Assembly (NCBI RefSeq): GCF_005845215.1
Contig: NZ_SPHO01000020.1
Span: 1 to 64,000 of the forward strand
Reading direction: 5' to 3'
From: Clostridium sp. 1001271st1 H5
Lineage (GTDB): Bacteria > Bacillota > Clostridia > Lachnospirales > Lachnospiraceae
DNA length: 64,000 nucleotides
This document shows, one piece after another, positions 1 to 8,201 of this stretch. The notes under the pieces were generated by a model. The model did not search any database and had not been told where the DNA came from. It saw only the letters and a list, made by a program, of their open reading frames with translations. Position numbers and translations under genes: made by a program. Position 1 is the stretch's first letter, and each line of letters opens with the position of its first letter.

Positions 1-138
1 TCGAACCGATACCAGCTAATGTTTTATAAGGAATACCCAAAGTCCAGAAAGAACCTGTACGATATACAGCGCTTCTTTTTTTCCTGTTCTTTTGCCCAGG
101 CATTGACTTTTGGACGGGAATCCATTACTCTTAAAAGA

Positions 139-154
139 GGGCCGGATCCGGCCC
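139..154. other. 16-bp perfect GC-rich palindrome upstream of ksgA
   Basis: GGGCCGGATCCGGCCC reads the same on both strands and ends 22 bases before the ksgA start. As RNA it could form a 6-bp stem with a tiny loop. No T-run follows, so it is not an obvious terminator. The 100 bases before it hold no recognisable gene; a TTGACT at 103-108 with a poor TACTCT 17 bases later is the only promoter-like pair. Confidence 0.35.
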
Positions 155-175
155 GCAGAAAGGAAATTATCATAC

Positions 176-1063
176 ATGGCAACTTTGGGTAATCCGAAAA
201 ATACCATTGAAATCATACAGAAATACCAGTTCGCATTCCAGAAGAAATTCGGTCAGAATTTTCTTATTGATACCCATGTGCTGGACAAAATTATAAGCGC
301 CGCAGGGATTACAGAGGCTGACTGTGTGCTGGAAATCGGACCAGGCATCGGTACCATGACCCAGTATCTGGCAGAACACGCAGGAAAAGTAGTGGCAGTT
401 GAGATTGACACCAATCTTCTTCCCATATTGGACGAGACCTTAAAGGGCTATTCCAATGTGACTGTCATCAACAGTGATATCCTGAAGATAGACATGAACC
501 GGCTGGTGGATGAGTATAATGATGGAAGGCCGATTAAGGTGGTGGCCAACCTGCCCTACTACATCACCACGCCCATTATCATGGGATTGTTTGAGAGCAA
601 TGTACCCATTGACAATATTACTGTCATGGTGCAGAAAGAAGTGGCGGACCGGATGCAGGTGGGGCCAGGCTCCAAGGACTATGGCGCCCTGTCCCTGGCG
701 GTGCAGTATTATGCAAAGCCTTATATCGTGGCAAATGTACCGCCTAACTGTTTTATTCCGCGTCCCAATGTAGGTTCTGCAGTTATCCGCCTGACCAGGT
801 ATCAGGAACCGCCGGTGCAGGTGGACGAGCCGGGGGTCATGTTCCGCCTTATACGGGCTTCATTTAACCAGCGCAGGAAGACACTTCAGAACGGACTGAA
901 TAATTCACCGGAGGTTCCGTATACAAAGGAGCAGATTGCTGCTGCTATTGAGAGCCTGGGAGTTCCTGCCTCTGTCAGGGGGGAAGCACTGACACTGGAG
1001 CAGTTTGCCGGCCTGTCCAATTATTTTACCCGGACAGCGGGAAACGGGGCCTGCGGTTCATAA
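176..1063 (+). CDS. ksgA: 16S rRNA adenine(1518/1519)-N6,N6-dimethyltransferase KsgA
   Basis: This enzyme dimethylates two adjacent adenosines in the 3' hairpin of 16S rRNA, using S-adenosylmethionine, late in 30S assembly. The 295-residue product has the family N-terminal FGQNFLID motif (residues 25-32), the SAM-binding VLEIGPGIGT (51-60) and the catalytic NLPYY (125-129), with the usual helical C-terminal domain. The ATG at 176 is preferred because AAAGGA lies at normal spacing and the protein then starts as in homologues; an in-frame ATG at 110 adds 22 unconserved residues. Nothing upstream was recognised as the usual rnmV neighbour, so the gene may be transcribed on its own. Loss of KsgA is known to give kasugamycin resistance in other bacteria. 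Confidence 0.97.
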   Translation: MATLGNPKNTIEIIQKYQFAFQKKFGQNFLIDTHVLDKIISAAGITEADCVLEIGPGIGTMTQYLAEHAGKVVAVEIDTNLLPILDETLKGYSNVTVINSDILKIDMNRLVDEYNDGRPIKVVANLPYYITTPIIMGLFESNVPIDNITVMVQKEVADRMQVGPGSKDYGALSLAVQYYAKPYIVANVPPNCFIPRPNVGSAVIRLTRYQEPPVQVDEPGVMFRLIRASFNQRRKTLQNGLNNSPEVPYTKEQIAAAIESLGVPASVRGEALTLEQFAGLSNYFTRTAGNGACGS

Positions 1064-1191
1064 TGTTATGCCAGGAGCACAAAAACGGGGGTCTGCTGTG
1101 TATTTCAGGCGGATAAAGGGAATAATCCTGGAAGGACAATTATCTGTATCATCAGAGAATTTATATATAAAACAGAAAGGAAGGTAAGTCG

Positions 1192-2976
1192 ATGAACAAG
1201 AAAGTGGGTAAAATCCTGACAGCTGCGGCAGCAGGAGCAGCAGTGGGTGTGGCAGTGAAAAAGCTGCAGGACAGCCGGAAGGAAAAGGAAGATGAGAGGG
1301 TTGCCGCCATTGAGGAAGCGGTGATGAATAACCGGGATTACGGCGACAGGAAGGCGTATCTGGTGGGCGGCGGCCTGGCCACCATGGCAGCGGCGGCGTA
1401 TCTGATTCGTGACTGCAAGTTTCCTGCCAACCAGATAACGGTTTACGAAGGTATGCACATACTTGGGGGAAGCAATGACGGCATTGGTACGCCGGAGCAG
1501 GGCTTTGTATGCCGCGGGGGACGTATGCTCAATGAGGAGACTTATGAGAACTTCTGGGAGCTCTTTCGTTCCATCCCATCCCTGCGCCAGCCCGGACACA
1601 GTGTGACGGAGGAGATTCTGGAGTTTGACCATGCCCATCCCACCTGCGCTAAGGCAAGACTGGTGGATAAGGACGGCAACATTTTGGATGTGAAATCCAT
1701 GGGCTTTAACCAGGCTGACCGCATGGCCCTTCTGAAGCTGCTGATGACAGACGAGAAAAAGCTGGACAACCTGACCATTCAGGACTGGTTCAAGGAGACG
1801 CCCCATATTTTCGAGACTAATTTCTGGTATATGTGGCAGACTACTTTTGCGTTCCAGAAGTACAGCAGCCTGTTTGAATTCAGACGGTATATGAACCGCA
1901 TGATTTTTGAGTTCAGCCGTATCGAGACACTGGAGGGAGTTACCAGGACGCCGTTAAACCAGTACGACAGCGTGATTCGCCCTCTGGAGACCTATCTGAG
2001 AAAGGCAGGGGTCAATTTCCGTGAGAACTGTGAAGTGACGGATATAGATTTCACGGACGGACCTGGAATTACGGTGAAAACCCTGTATCTGAAGAAGAAA
2101 GTGGAGAGTACAGAGGACTCAGGTGAGGATGCAGACGGGCCGGCTGAGGTTTCTTATGTGACCGAGGAGGTCCAGTTAAACAAGAGTGATATCTGCATTA
2201 TGACCAATGCGTGTATGACGGACAGCGCTACCCTGGGAAGCCTTTACAAACCAGCACCTGCTCCTGAGAAGAAGCCAATCAGCGGAGAACTCTGGACCAA
2301 GGTGGCCGGGAAGAAGCCGGGGCTGGGGAATCCGGAGCCATTCTTTACCAAGCCTGAGGAGACTAACTGGCTCAGCTTTACCGTTACCTGCCGGGGCGAT
2401 GATATCTTAAAGACCATTGAGAACTTTACCGGCAATGTGCCCGGCAGCGGCGCCCTTATGACCTTTAAGGATTCCAGCTGGCTTATGAGCAGCGTGGTTG
2501 CGGCACAGCCTCATTTTGTGAACCAGCCGGCAGACCAGACTATATTCTGGGGATATGGACTGCACACAGAAGCCATTGGCGATTATGTAAAGAAGCCAAT
2601 GAAGGATTGTACGGGACAGGAGCTGTTAAATGAATATCTCCATCATCTGCATATTCCGGAGGACAGGATTGCAGAGCTGATGAAGACGGTTATCAATGTA
2701 ATTCCATGCTATATGCCTTATGTGGATGCACAGTTTGAACCGCGCAAGATGAGCGACAGGCCGCCGGTGATTCCGGCAGGCTCCACCAACTTCGCAATGG
2801 TGAGCCAGTTTGTGGAGATACCGGAGGACATGGTATTTACCGAGGAATACTCAGTACGCGCGGCACGCATTGCGGTGTACGGCCTTATGGATGTGAAGAA
2901 GAAGATTTGTCCGGTGACGCCTTACAACAGGCAGCCTAAGATACTTCTGAAGGCACTTAAGAAATCTTATCTGTAG
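1192..2976 (+). CDS. ohyA: Oleate hydratase (MCRA family, FAD-dependent)
   Basis: The 594-residue protein matches oleate hydratases, formerly myosin-cross-reactive antigens, which add water to the cis-9 double bond of oleic and related acids to make 10-hydroxy fatty acids. The dinucleotide-binding glycine motif GGGLA is at residues 59-63, and the conserved RGGRMLNEETYENFWELF stretch lies near residue 105. The N-terminal 25 residues are alanine-rich and hydrophobic and precede a charged segment (about 26-45). This may be a membrane-association element, because typical hydratases begin closer to the FAD motif. AAAGGAAGGT gives a strong ribosome-binding site before the ATG. In gut bacteria the enzyme is associated with detoxifying unsaturated fatty acids. 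Length and motifs are intact. Confidence 0.93.
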   Translation: MNKKVGKILTAAAAGAAVGVAVKKLQDSRKEKEDERVAAIEEAVMNNRDYGDRKAYLVGGGLATMAAAAYLIRDCKFPANQITVYEGMHILGGSNDGIGTPEQGFVCRGGRMLNEETYENFWELFRSIPSLRQPGHSVTEEILEFDHAHPTCAKARLVDKDGNILDVKSMGFNQADRMALLKLLMTDEKKLDNLTIQDWFKETPHIFETNFWYMWQTTFAFQKYSSLFEFRRYMNRMIFEFSRIETLEGVTRTPLNQYDSVIRPLETYLRKAGVNFRENCEVTDIDFTDGPGITVKTLYLKKKVESTEDSGEDADGPAEVSYVTEEVQLNKSDICIMTNACMTDSATLGSLYKPAPAPEKKPISGELWTKVAGKKPGLGNPEPFFTKPEETNWLSFTVTCRGDDILKTIENFTGNVPGSGALMTFKDSSWLMSSVVAAQPHFVNQPADQTIFWGYGLHTEAIGDYVKKPMKDCTGQELLNEYLHHLHIPEDRIAELMKTVINVIPCYMPYVDAQFEPRKMSDRPPVIPAGSTNFAMVSQFVEIPEDMVFTEEYSVRAARIAVYGLMDVKKKICPVTPYNRQPKILLKALKKSYL

Positions 2977-3011
2977 CAGGGGATATACTCTGCCGTATGG
3001 TTTTTAATATT

Positions 3012-3040
3012 GGGCCGGCTTTTGCCGGCCCGGACTTTTG
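3012..3040 (+). terminator. Possible terminator after oleate hydratase
   Basis: GGGCCGGC and GCCGGCCC (3012-3019 and 3024-3031) form a perfect 8-bp stem with a TTTT loop. Only a short T-tract (CTTTT) follows four bases later, so termination is plausible but not certain. Confidence 0.5.
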
Positions 3041-3084
3041 GAATACATACAAGCGCAATATAGGCAGGATAGGAGATAAATTTA

Positions 3085-3483
3085 ATGATATTCATAGGAG
3101 GAATCAGCCAGGGCCAGAAAATACTGGATTATGTGAAGACTGTCATATGTGACCGGTGCGGCGGATACGGGCGTTACCAGGTATTTATGACCTATATGTA
3201 TTTCAGCTTTTTCTTTATTCCCCTGTTTAAATGGAATAAAAAGTTCTATGTTAAAATGTCCTGCTGCGATGCTGTTTACGAGCTGGACCCGGAGGTGGGA
3301 AAAGCGCTGCTTCACGGGCAGCAGGTGGACATAAGAAGTTCCGACCTGACCCTGGTACAGGAGGGGAACCGCCGGGGCTATTATGACAGCGGGGCTTATA
3401 AGACCTGGAGAAAATGCAGCAATTGCGGATATGAGACGGAAGAAGAGTTTGAATACTGTCCTAAATGCGGCAGGAAACTGTGA
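3085..3483 (+). CDS. Zinc-ribbon protein of unknown function
   Basis: The 132-residue protein begins MIFIGGISQG and carries an N-terminal CDRCG pair, a hydrophobic aromatic stretch (about residues 40-55), and a C-terminal zinc ribbon of CSNCG and CPKCG pairs close to the end. Small proteins with this arrangement occur in many Firmicutes and are usually annotated only as zinc-ribbon domain proteins. The hydrophobic part is short and may be a buried strand rather than a membrane anchor. The gene stands alone between oleate hydratase and a 370-base spacer. No function can be assigned from sequence. Confidence 0.8.
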   Translation: MIFIGGISQGQKILDYVKTVICDRCGGYGRYQVFMTYMYFSFFFIPLFKWNKKFYVKMSCCDAVYELDPEVGKALLHGQQVDIRSSDLTLVQEGNRRGYYDSGAYKTWRKCSNCGYETEEEFEYCPKCGRKL

Positions 3484-3736
3484 TGGAGTGGGATGTGCAG
3501 CCGGAGGCAAGGTGCATATCCCATTCACGGTTTCCTGCCGTCTGCATTAGAGCGTGTTGGAAAATTGCGTTCCGTCAGATGGGCGTTGCGGTTGGAGGGG
3601 CATATGGCTGGCCGTTTAAACCATTTAGGTCCTTTGGCAGATTTCTGATGGTATCCGCATGTCCGCAAATGAAATATGCGGTTTTGTATATCACGGGATA
3701 ATGAACCAGGAATAATATAATTTTTGAAATTCAATC

Positions 3737-3765
3737 TGGAAATAGACCCTCCGGGATAGTATAAT
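3737..3765 (+). promoter_or_regulatory. Sigma-A-type promoter for the coiled-coil gene
   Basis: TGGAAA (3737-3742) and a perfect TATAAT (3760-3765) are separated by 17 bases. The -35 matches consensus at four of six positions. Apart from this promoter nothing recognisable was seen in the spacer 3484-3854. Confidence 0.6.
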
Positions 3766-3854
3766 AGAGTTAGCCTTTACGGTGCATCTGATATTTGGAG
3801 AGGTGTTGGATGCTGCAATGGATATCGTCATTGCATAAGAGAAAGGATGAGGAA

Positions 3855-4361
3855 ATGACAGAAAATCAGAAAATGGATTTGATTCTTCAGAAGTTAGGGG
3901 GAATCGAGGGCGGTCTTGTCTCGGTAGGTGAGGATGTGCAGTCGCTGCAGGGGGATATGCAGGTGCTGAAAGGAGACGTGCAGGTACTCAAAGGAGATGT
4001 GCAGGAACTGAAAGGTGACGTGCAGGTACTCAAAGAAGATGTGCAGGTGCTGAAAGGTGACGTGCAGGTACTCAAAGGAGACGTGCAGGAACTGAAAGAG
4101 GACGTGCAGGAACTGAAAGAGGACGTGCAGGAACTGAAAGAAGACGTGCAGGTACTGAAAGAAAGGGTTACAAACATAGAGATTACATTAGAAAATGAGA
4201 CGAACAGGAACATCCAGCTGATTGCAGAGGGACATTTGAACCTGGACCGAAAGCTGGATGAGGCTTTAAAGGAATTGCATCCTAATATGATGTACCATTT
4301 AAAGGTAAACCACCTTGATGGAGAAGTCACGAAGATGAAGCGCATTCTGAATATGGCATAA
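3855..4361 (+). CDS. Coiled-coil protein with tandem heptad repeats
   Basis: The 168-residue protein starts MTENQKMDLI and contains ten consecutive seven-residue units of the form (V/E)LK(G/E)DVQ between residues 30 and 99. Each unit keeps Leu and Val at fixed heptad positions and charged residues elsewhere, which predicts a long parallel coiled coil. The C-terminal 60 residues continue as a helical segment without the exact repeat. It has no signal peptide or membrane segment. The ATG at 3855 is preferred; an in-frame TTG at 3795 would add 20 unconserved residues. Repeats of this kind occur in several unrelated coiled-coil proteins, including phage tail and chromosome-associated proteins, so the family does not tell the role. 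Confidence 0.75.
   Translation: MTENQKMDLILQKLGGIEGGLVSVGEDVQSLQGDMQVLKGDVQVLKGDVQELKGDVQVLKEDVQVLKGDVQVLKGDVQELKEDVQELKEDVQELKEDVQVLKERVTNIEITLENETNRNIQLIAEGHLNLDRKLDEALKELHPNMMYHLKVNHLDGEVTKMKRILNMA
3942..4151 (+). repeat. Ten tandem 21-bp coding repeats
   Basis: Ten in-frame copies of a 21-bp unit resembling GTACTCAAAGGAGACGTGCAG encode the heptads of the coiled-coil protein. Copies differ mainly at the first codon (GTA/GTG/GAA) and the GGA/GAA codon. Neighbouring copies are nearly identical, as expected if unit number changes by slippage or unequal recombination. Confidence 0.9.
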
Positions 4362-4404
4362 AACTATTTTCCGGATTTTAATTCAATAATCCAAAGTAAT
4401 CAAG

Positions 4405-4449
4405 AGGATTTTGCAAGGCAGACAACAGCTGCGTTGCAGAATCCTTTTT
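4405..4449 (+). terminator. Rho-independent terminator of the coiled-coil gene
   Basis: AGGATT (4405-4410) pairs with AATCCT (4440-4445), extended by TGCAA/TTGCA, and TTTTT follows directly. It sits 43 bases after the stop codon. Confidence 0.7.
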
Positions 4450-4640
4450 GTATTTTCAGCATTCAATATAAGCCGAATCCATTATTCCATATATGAACAA
4501 CCAGTAAGATTTATTGGTTTTACCTCCATTTTACGCGAACCTGCTTTTGGATTTTACCTGGATAATTTAGAATCTATAGGTAGATTTGCAGGAGAGAAAG
4601 GGACGGACGAGGGAGGCAGCCCGAATCCTGGAAATAGGAC

Positions 4641-4951
4641 TTAATTGATGCGGACGGATGGGATAAAACACAGATTGAACCTAACATTGCTGCGTATTAT
4701 ACTGTAGGTGATACATTATATTCCATGCCCTTTAACTCTTCCACGCCCCTCCTTTACTACAACAAGGATATGTTTGAAAAGGCGGGCATCATGCAGGCGC
4801 CCTGCTCAGTGTATTCCCTGAGGCCAGGCAGGTGGTTGAGACGGAGATAGAGAACATGCTCAACAATGGAGTAAGCCCGGAGGAGACTGCTTCCAAGATG
4901 GCGCAGCAGATTAATAAGGCAATTGAGGAATATAACCTGCTCAATGAATGA
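4641..4951 (+). pseudogene. Remnant of a UgpB-like glycerol-3-phosphate ABC binding protein
   Basis: Two pieces of one family protein are joined out of frame. The first (4641 to about 4798) reads DADGWDKTQIEPNIAAYY, then GDTLYSMPFNSSTPLLYYNK, as in the middle of UgpB-type binding proteins. The second (about 4799-4951, shifted frame) reads SVFPEARQVVETEIENML and on to IEEYNLLNE-stop, as in the UgpB C-terminus. The N-terminal third and a long internal part are missing, so this is a decayed gene. It lies directly in front of an intact glycerophosphodiesterase. That points to a former glycerophosphodiester uptake operon of which only the phosphodiesterase survives. The 190 bases between the preceding terminator and the remnant hold nothing recognisable. 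Confidence 0.8.
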
Positions 4952-4979
4952 TAATTATGGATTGGAGGGTATACTGAGT

Positions 4980-5720
4980 ATGAAGACACAGGTTTGGGCC
5001 CACAGAGGCGCTTCGGCTTATGCGCCGGAAAATACGCTGGAGGCATTCCGGCTGGCGGCGGAAATGGGGGCTGACGGCGTGGAGCTGGATGTACAGTTAA
5101 GCAGGGATAAAGAGCTGGTAGTGGCCCATGATGAGACCATAGACAGGGTGAGCAGCGGCACGGGGTATATAAAGGATTATACCCTGGCCCAGCTTAAGGG
5201 GTTTTCTTTTAACAGACTGTTTCCGGCATTTAAAGATGCCCGGATTCCCACGCTTAAGGAAGTCTATGAACTGTTAAAGCCCACAGGGCTGACCGTGAAT
5301 GTGGAGCTTAAAACCGGCATCATACTCTACCCTGAGATAGAGAAAAAGGTACTGGCGCTCACTGCGTTCATGGGGATGGAGGACAGGGTGATTTATTCAT
5401 CCTTCTGCCATCCCAGCCTGGTAAAAATTAAGGAGTTGGACGGTAACAGCAGGACGGGCCTCCTATACTCGGACGGCTGGATTGACGCCGCGTCCTATGG
5501 ACGTCATACGGTTGGGGCGGACGCCCTGCATCCGGCCCTGTATCACCTGCAGGATTTATCACTTATACCGGATGCCAGAAGGCAGGGGCTGGCAGTGAAT
5601 GTATGGACGGTGAATGAAGAGCAGCATATGGAAATGCTGGTGCAGCAGGGAGTGGATGCCATCATTACCAACCGGCCGGACCTGTGCAGAAGTGTGGTTG
5701 ACAGGTATACGCAGCTATGA
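4980..5720 (+). CDS. ugpQ: Glycerophosphodiester phosphodiesterase
   Basis: It hydrolyses glycerophosphodiesters such as glycerophosphocholine to sn-glycerol-3-phosphate and an alcohol. The 246-residue TIM-barrel protein shows the family signature WAHRGASAYAPENTLEAF (His8, Glu17) and ELDVQLSRDKELVVAHDE (Glu35, Asp37, His50), the catalytic His pair and metal ligands. It has no signal peptide, so it is cytoplasmic, like UgpQ. GGAGGG precedes the ATG at 4980 at good spacing. The start lies just downstream of the ugpB remnant stop, consistent with an old operon. The gene name rests on length, cytoplasmic location and that neighbour. Confidence 0.92.
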   Translation: MKTQVWAHRGASAYAPENTLEAFRLAAEMGADGVELDVQLSRDKELVVAHDETIDRVSSGTGYIKDYTLAQLKGFSFNRLFPAFKDARIPTLKEVYELLKPTGLTVNVELKTGIILYPEIEKKVLALTAFMGMEDRVIYSSFCHPSLVKIKELDGNSRTGLLYSDGWIDAASYGRHTVGADALHPALYHLQDLSLIPDARRQGLAVNVWTVNEEQHMEMLVQQGVDAIITNRPDLCRSVVDRYTQL

Positions 5721-5748
5721 CAGAATATTTGACAGAAGGCAGGAATAT

Positions 5749-6600
5749 ATGATTAAACTGGTTGCACTTGATATGGATGGCACCCTTCTGCGCCCTGACG
5801 GGCATATTTCAGAGAGGAATGTGCGTGCACTGAAAGGGCTTATAAGTACGGGAGCCGAGTTTTTGATTTGTACGGGACGCAGTTATATAGATGCACTGGA
5901 ACCCCTTAAGGAGGCCGGACTCAGGGCGCCTGTGGTGTGCATGAATGGAGCTGCTGTGTATGATTGGAACGGAAGGCTTATGGATGAAATACGGCTTTCT
6001 GAGGAACAGGTCAGAGGAATTCTGGAATGCTGCCAAAAGGAGGACATCATCTTTGATTTCATGACGGACAAAGGCAGTTACACCACGGCAGATGAGGCGC
6101 AGTTCCGGGCATGCTTTGAGAGGAACGTACTGCTTCCCATGGCGGAGTTTACCTATGAGGGAGTGCGGGACCGGTTTTCTTTTGCGGAGGAAAAGCAGCT
6201 TTTTGAAATGGGACTGGCATTTTATAAAATATCGGTCATCCATGAGTCCCGGAAGGTCCTGGGCAGAATCAAGGAGAAGCTGTCAGGTATACCGGACCTG
6301 GCGGTTGCGTCCTCCTTTGCCACCAATCTGGAGCTGACCCACAGCTGTGCCCAGAAGGGCAGGGCCCTGGCATTTTATGCGTCGGCCAGGGGTGTGGGAC
6401 CGGACGAAATCATGGCCGTAGGAGACAGTGAGAATGATTATTCCATGCTGTCCATGGATATAAAATATACGGTTGCAATGGGAAATGCCATGGAGAGCAT
6501 CAAACGTATTGCCAAATGCCAGACCCGTTCCAATATTCAGGATGGGGTAGCCTATGCCATAGAGACACTGGTGCTTACCAGGGAGGCCAGGGCATACTAA
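5749..6600 (+). CDS. Cof-type HAD-superfamily sugar phosphatase
   Basis: The 283-residue protein is a class IIB haloacid-dehalogenase phosphatase. Motif I is LDMDGTLL (Asp8 nucleophile, Asp10), motif II is CTGRSY, and the metal-binding motif GDSENDYSML lies near the C-terminus, with an alpha/beta cap domain between. Relatives dephosphorylate sugar phosphates or flavin phosphates with broad specificity, so no single substrate is given. It begins 28 bases after the phosphodiesterase, so the two are probably co-transcribed. A terminator follows. Confidence 0.9.
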   Translation: MIKLVALDMDGTLLRPDGHISERNVRALKGLISTGAEFLICTGRSYIDALEPLKEAGLRAPVVCMNGAAVYDWNGRLMDEIRLSEEQVRGILECCQKEDIIFDFMTDKGSYTTADEAQFRACFERNVLLPMAEFTYEGVRDRFSFAEEKQLFEMGLAFYKISVIHESRKVLGRIKEKLSGIPDLAVASSFATNLELTHSCAQKGRALAFYASARGVGPDEIMAVGDSENDYSMLSMDIKYTVAMGNAMESIKRIAKCQTRSNIQDGVAYAIETLVLTREARAY

Positions 6601-6655
6601 GCGATTTACAGGTTCAGTAAAGAAAATAGTTCACAGGTAATAAGTATAGAGTCCG

Positions 6656-6723
6656 CAGGTTCTGCCCATAACGTCCGCAGGCGCAGAACCCGGCCGGAAA
6701 AGTCCGGCCCCAGGCTCTTTTTT
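6656..6723 (+). terminator. Terminator after the Cof-type phosphatase
   Basis: GGCCGGA (6692-6698) and TCCGGCC (6703-6709) form a perfect stem. A run of seven T (6717-6723) follows after a short spacer. A second nested pairing, GTTCTGC with GCAGAAC, lies just upstream. Confidence 0.75.
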
Positions 6724-6748
6724 AATTGCATTTGGCAGGTAATCATGA

Positions 6749-7303
6749 TATTATGGGTATACTTCAGCGGAGGTTCCTCCGCAAAAGGTCTTAGTGCTTG
6801 CCCGGCAGTTCGCCGGAATTTTCAGCGGTGTTATGGTGCAATATCTTTTTTGGGATGTGGGGACAGGGGGAATGTCTATTGTATGTGTGACAGAAGTTCA
6901 TGCTGTTGTCATTTTAGAGAGGGATGATTACAATTATTTCCTGCCCGGTCTGATAGCGGTGTGTGATGGGAACAAAATAAAAAAGAACGGATACCACGGC
7001 GCCCCGGACCTGGTGGCGGAGGTTGTGTCAATAAGCAGCAGGAGCCTGGATTATATCAGGAAACCGGTGAAATATGAGCAGGCTGGGGTCAGGGAGTACT
7101 GGATTGTGGACCCGCTGAGAAATGTGGTTATGGTTTATGATTTTGAGGCCGTTGGTGGGGGGGGGGGTAAATTCATTTGCACTGCCTCTCTCCCGCCAGT
7201 CATGTCTGTTATCATCCGGCTGATATATGCTTCGTCTATATGTTGGTTCCGGTCTGCCCAGATTCAAAACCGGTTCAATCATTCATTACCGATTGACAAA
7301 TAA
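6749..7303 (+). pseudogene. Degenerate Uma2-family (DUF820, PD-(D/E)XK-like) gene
   Basis: The translation contains the family core: RDDYNYFLPGLIAVCD, then GYHGAPDLVAEVVS and YEQAGVREYWIVDP. Uma2 proteins are predicted PD-(D/E)XK-fold proteins often present in many copies with unknown role. The usual N-terminus (about 50 residues with the start) is missing or scrambled. After VYDFEAVG the frame enters a run of eleven G (7157-7167), behind which the C-terminal sequence no longer resembles the family. A weak GTG at 6794 is the only start. A damaged gene is the simplest reading, although sequencing error in the G-run could account for part of the damage. Confidence 0.7.
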
Positions 7304-7321
7304 ATATTCCGGTGCTATGCT
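7293..7321 (+). promoter_or_regulatory. Promoter of the thiamine operon
   Basis: A perfect TTGACA (7293-7298) and TATGCT (7316-7321) are 17 bases apart, ending just before the TPP aptamer. Confidence 0.75.
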
Positions 7322-7325
7322 AGAT

Positions 7326-7416
7326 GACAACAGGGAGCTTGTGAAGCAGGCTGAGAGGAAGTAATCAAACTTCGACCTATCGCACCTGATTTGGGTAATG
7401 CCAACGTAGGGAAATA
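7326..7416 (+). promoter_or_regulatory. TPP riboswitch (THI element)
   Basis: CTGAGAGG (7351-7358) and the long conserved segment ACCTGATTTGGGTAATGCC plus AACGTAGGGAA (about 7384-7413) are the two hallmark blocks of the thiamine-pyrophosphate aptamer. It precedes a terminator hairpin and the thiW-thiM-thiE genes, all of which serve thiazole salvage. By analogy with known cases, TPP binding should favour termination and shut the operon off. Confidence 0.93.
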
Positions 7417-7452
7417 TGAGACATGTATGTGTATTGAATGCATAATTTAAGT

Positions 7453-7481
7453 CCATATCCTGCGCGGTATGGGCTTTTTTT
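7453..7481 (+). terminator. Riboswitch-controlled terminator before thiW
   Basis: CCATATC (7453-7459) pairs with GGTATGG (7466-7472) with one G-U pair, followed by a T-run (7475-7481). It lies between the TPP aptamer and thiW. The 160 bases from here to thiW hold nothing else recognisable. Confidence 0.75.
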
Positions 7482-7641
7482 GCGGCCTTTTGCGCAGCTT
7501 GGCCTTATTATGAAGATTCACTGTGCAGGTGATACGCCGCTTATACGGTCAATATGCTGCTGTGCAGGCAGAAGACCGCTGTACAGAAAATATGCCTCTT
7601 CACCAGGAAGATAGGCGGGCTCCGAGTAAAAACATGGAGGT

Positions 7642-8184
7642 ATGACTATGAAAGTAAACATTAAGAAACTGGCGGTAAGCGCCATGCTGACAGCGGTGGC
7701 CGTATCCTTATCCGGCTTTTCCATTCCAATAGGGGCATCCAAATGTTTCCCGATTCAGCATCTTGCCAATGTATTGGCCGGCGTATTCCTTGGGCCGTGG
7801 TACGGTGTGGGTATGGCGTTCTGCACATCCTTTATCAGAAATCTGCTGGGAACAGGCAGTCTGCTGGCGTTTCCGGGCAGTATGGCAGGCGCATTTTTAG
7901 GAGGATATCTGTACCAGCGTTTCGGCAGGCTCACACTGGCTTATTTTGGGGAAGTGTTTGGCACCGGCATACTGGGAGGAATCCTCTGTTATCCGGTGGC
8001 AACACTGGTCATGGGGAAGGAAGCAGCTGTTTTTGCCTATGTAATCCCATTCCTTATGAGTACCATGTGCGGTACGGTCATTGCCGCGTTTCTGATTGGG
8101 GTGCTGTATAAATCCGGGGCATTTCAGTACATGAAGCGTATGCTGAATCTGGATGTACAGCCCGGCAAAGCCGTGGGAAGATAA
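7642..8184 (+). CDS. thiW: ThiW, ECF-type thiazole precursor transporter S component
   Basis: The 180-residue integral membrane protein has about five or six hydrophobic segments and the ThiW pattern SIPIGASKCFPIQHLANVLA near residues 28-47. ThiW is the substrate-capturing subunit of an energy-coupling-factor importer, predicted from its riboswitch and thiM/thiE linkage to take up hydroxyethylthiazole. It would share the EcfA/A'/T module encoded elsewhere. TPP-riboswitch control and 17-base spacing to thiM agree with this. GGAGG precedes the start; an internal ATG at codon 3 (7648) is also possible. Confidence 0.92.
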   Translation: MTMKVNIKKLAVSAMLTAVAVSLSGFSIPIGASKCFPIQHLANVLAGVFLGPWYGVGMAFCTSFIRNLLGTGSLLAFPGSMAGAFLGGYLYQRFGRLTLAYFGEVFGTGILGGILCYPVATLVMGKEAAVFAYVIPFLMSTMCGTVIAAFLIGVLYKSGAFQYMKRMLNLDVQPGKAVGR

Positions 8185-8201
8185 CATAAAAGGATAAAGT
8201 G

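Noticed and set aside
1-195. Open frame entering from the left edge and ending inside ksgA
   Set aside because: The sequence matches no recognisable C-terminus, contains a GC palindrome and would overlap the ksgA start; it could not be supported as a gene.
1105-1806. Long minus-strand reading frame opposite oleate hydratase
   Set aside because: It has no family motif or ribosome-binding site and lies opposite a clearly identified gene. The same applies to the minus-strand frames at 12581-13258, 37649-39058 and 43874-45100.
3942-4151. Regular 21-bp repeats as a possible CRISPR array
   Set aside because: The units are directly adjacent without unique spacers and are in frame inside a coding sequence as heptads.
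4411-4644. Plus-strand frame of 77 codons after the coiled-coil gene
   Set aside because: It starts inside the terminator, has no ribosome-binding site and resembles no protein.
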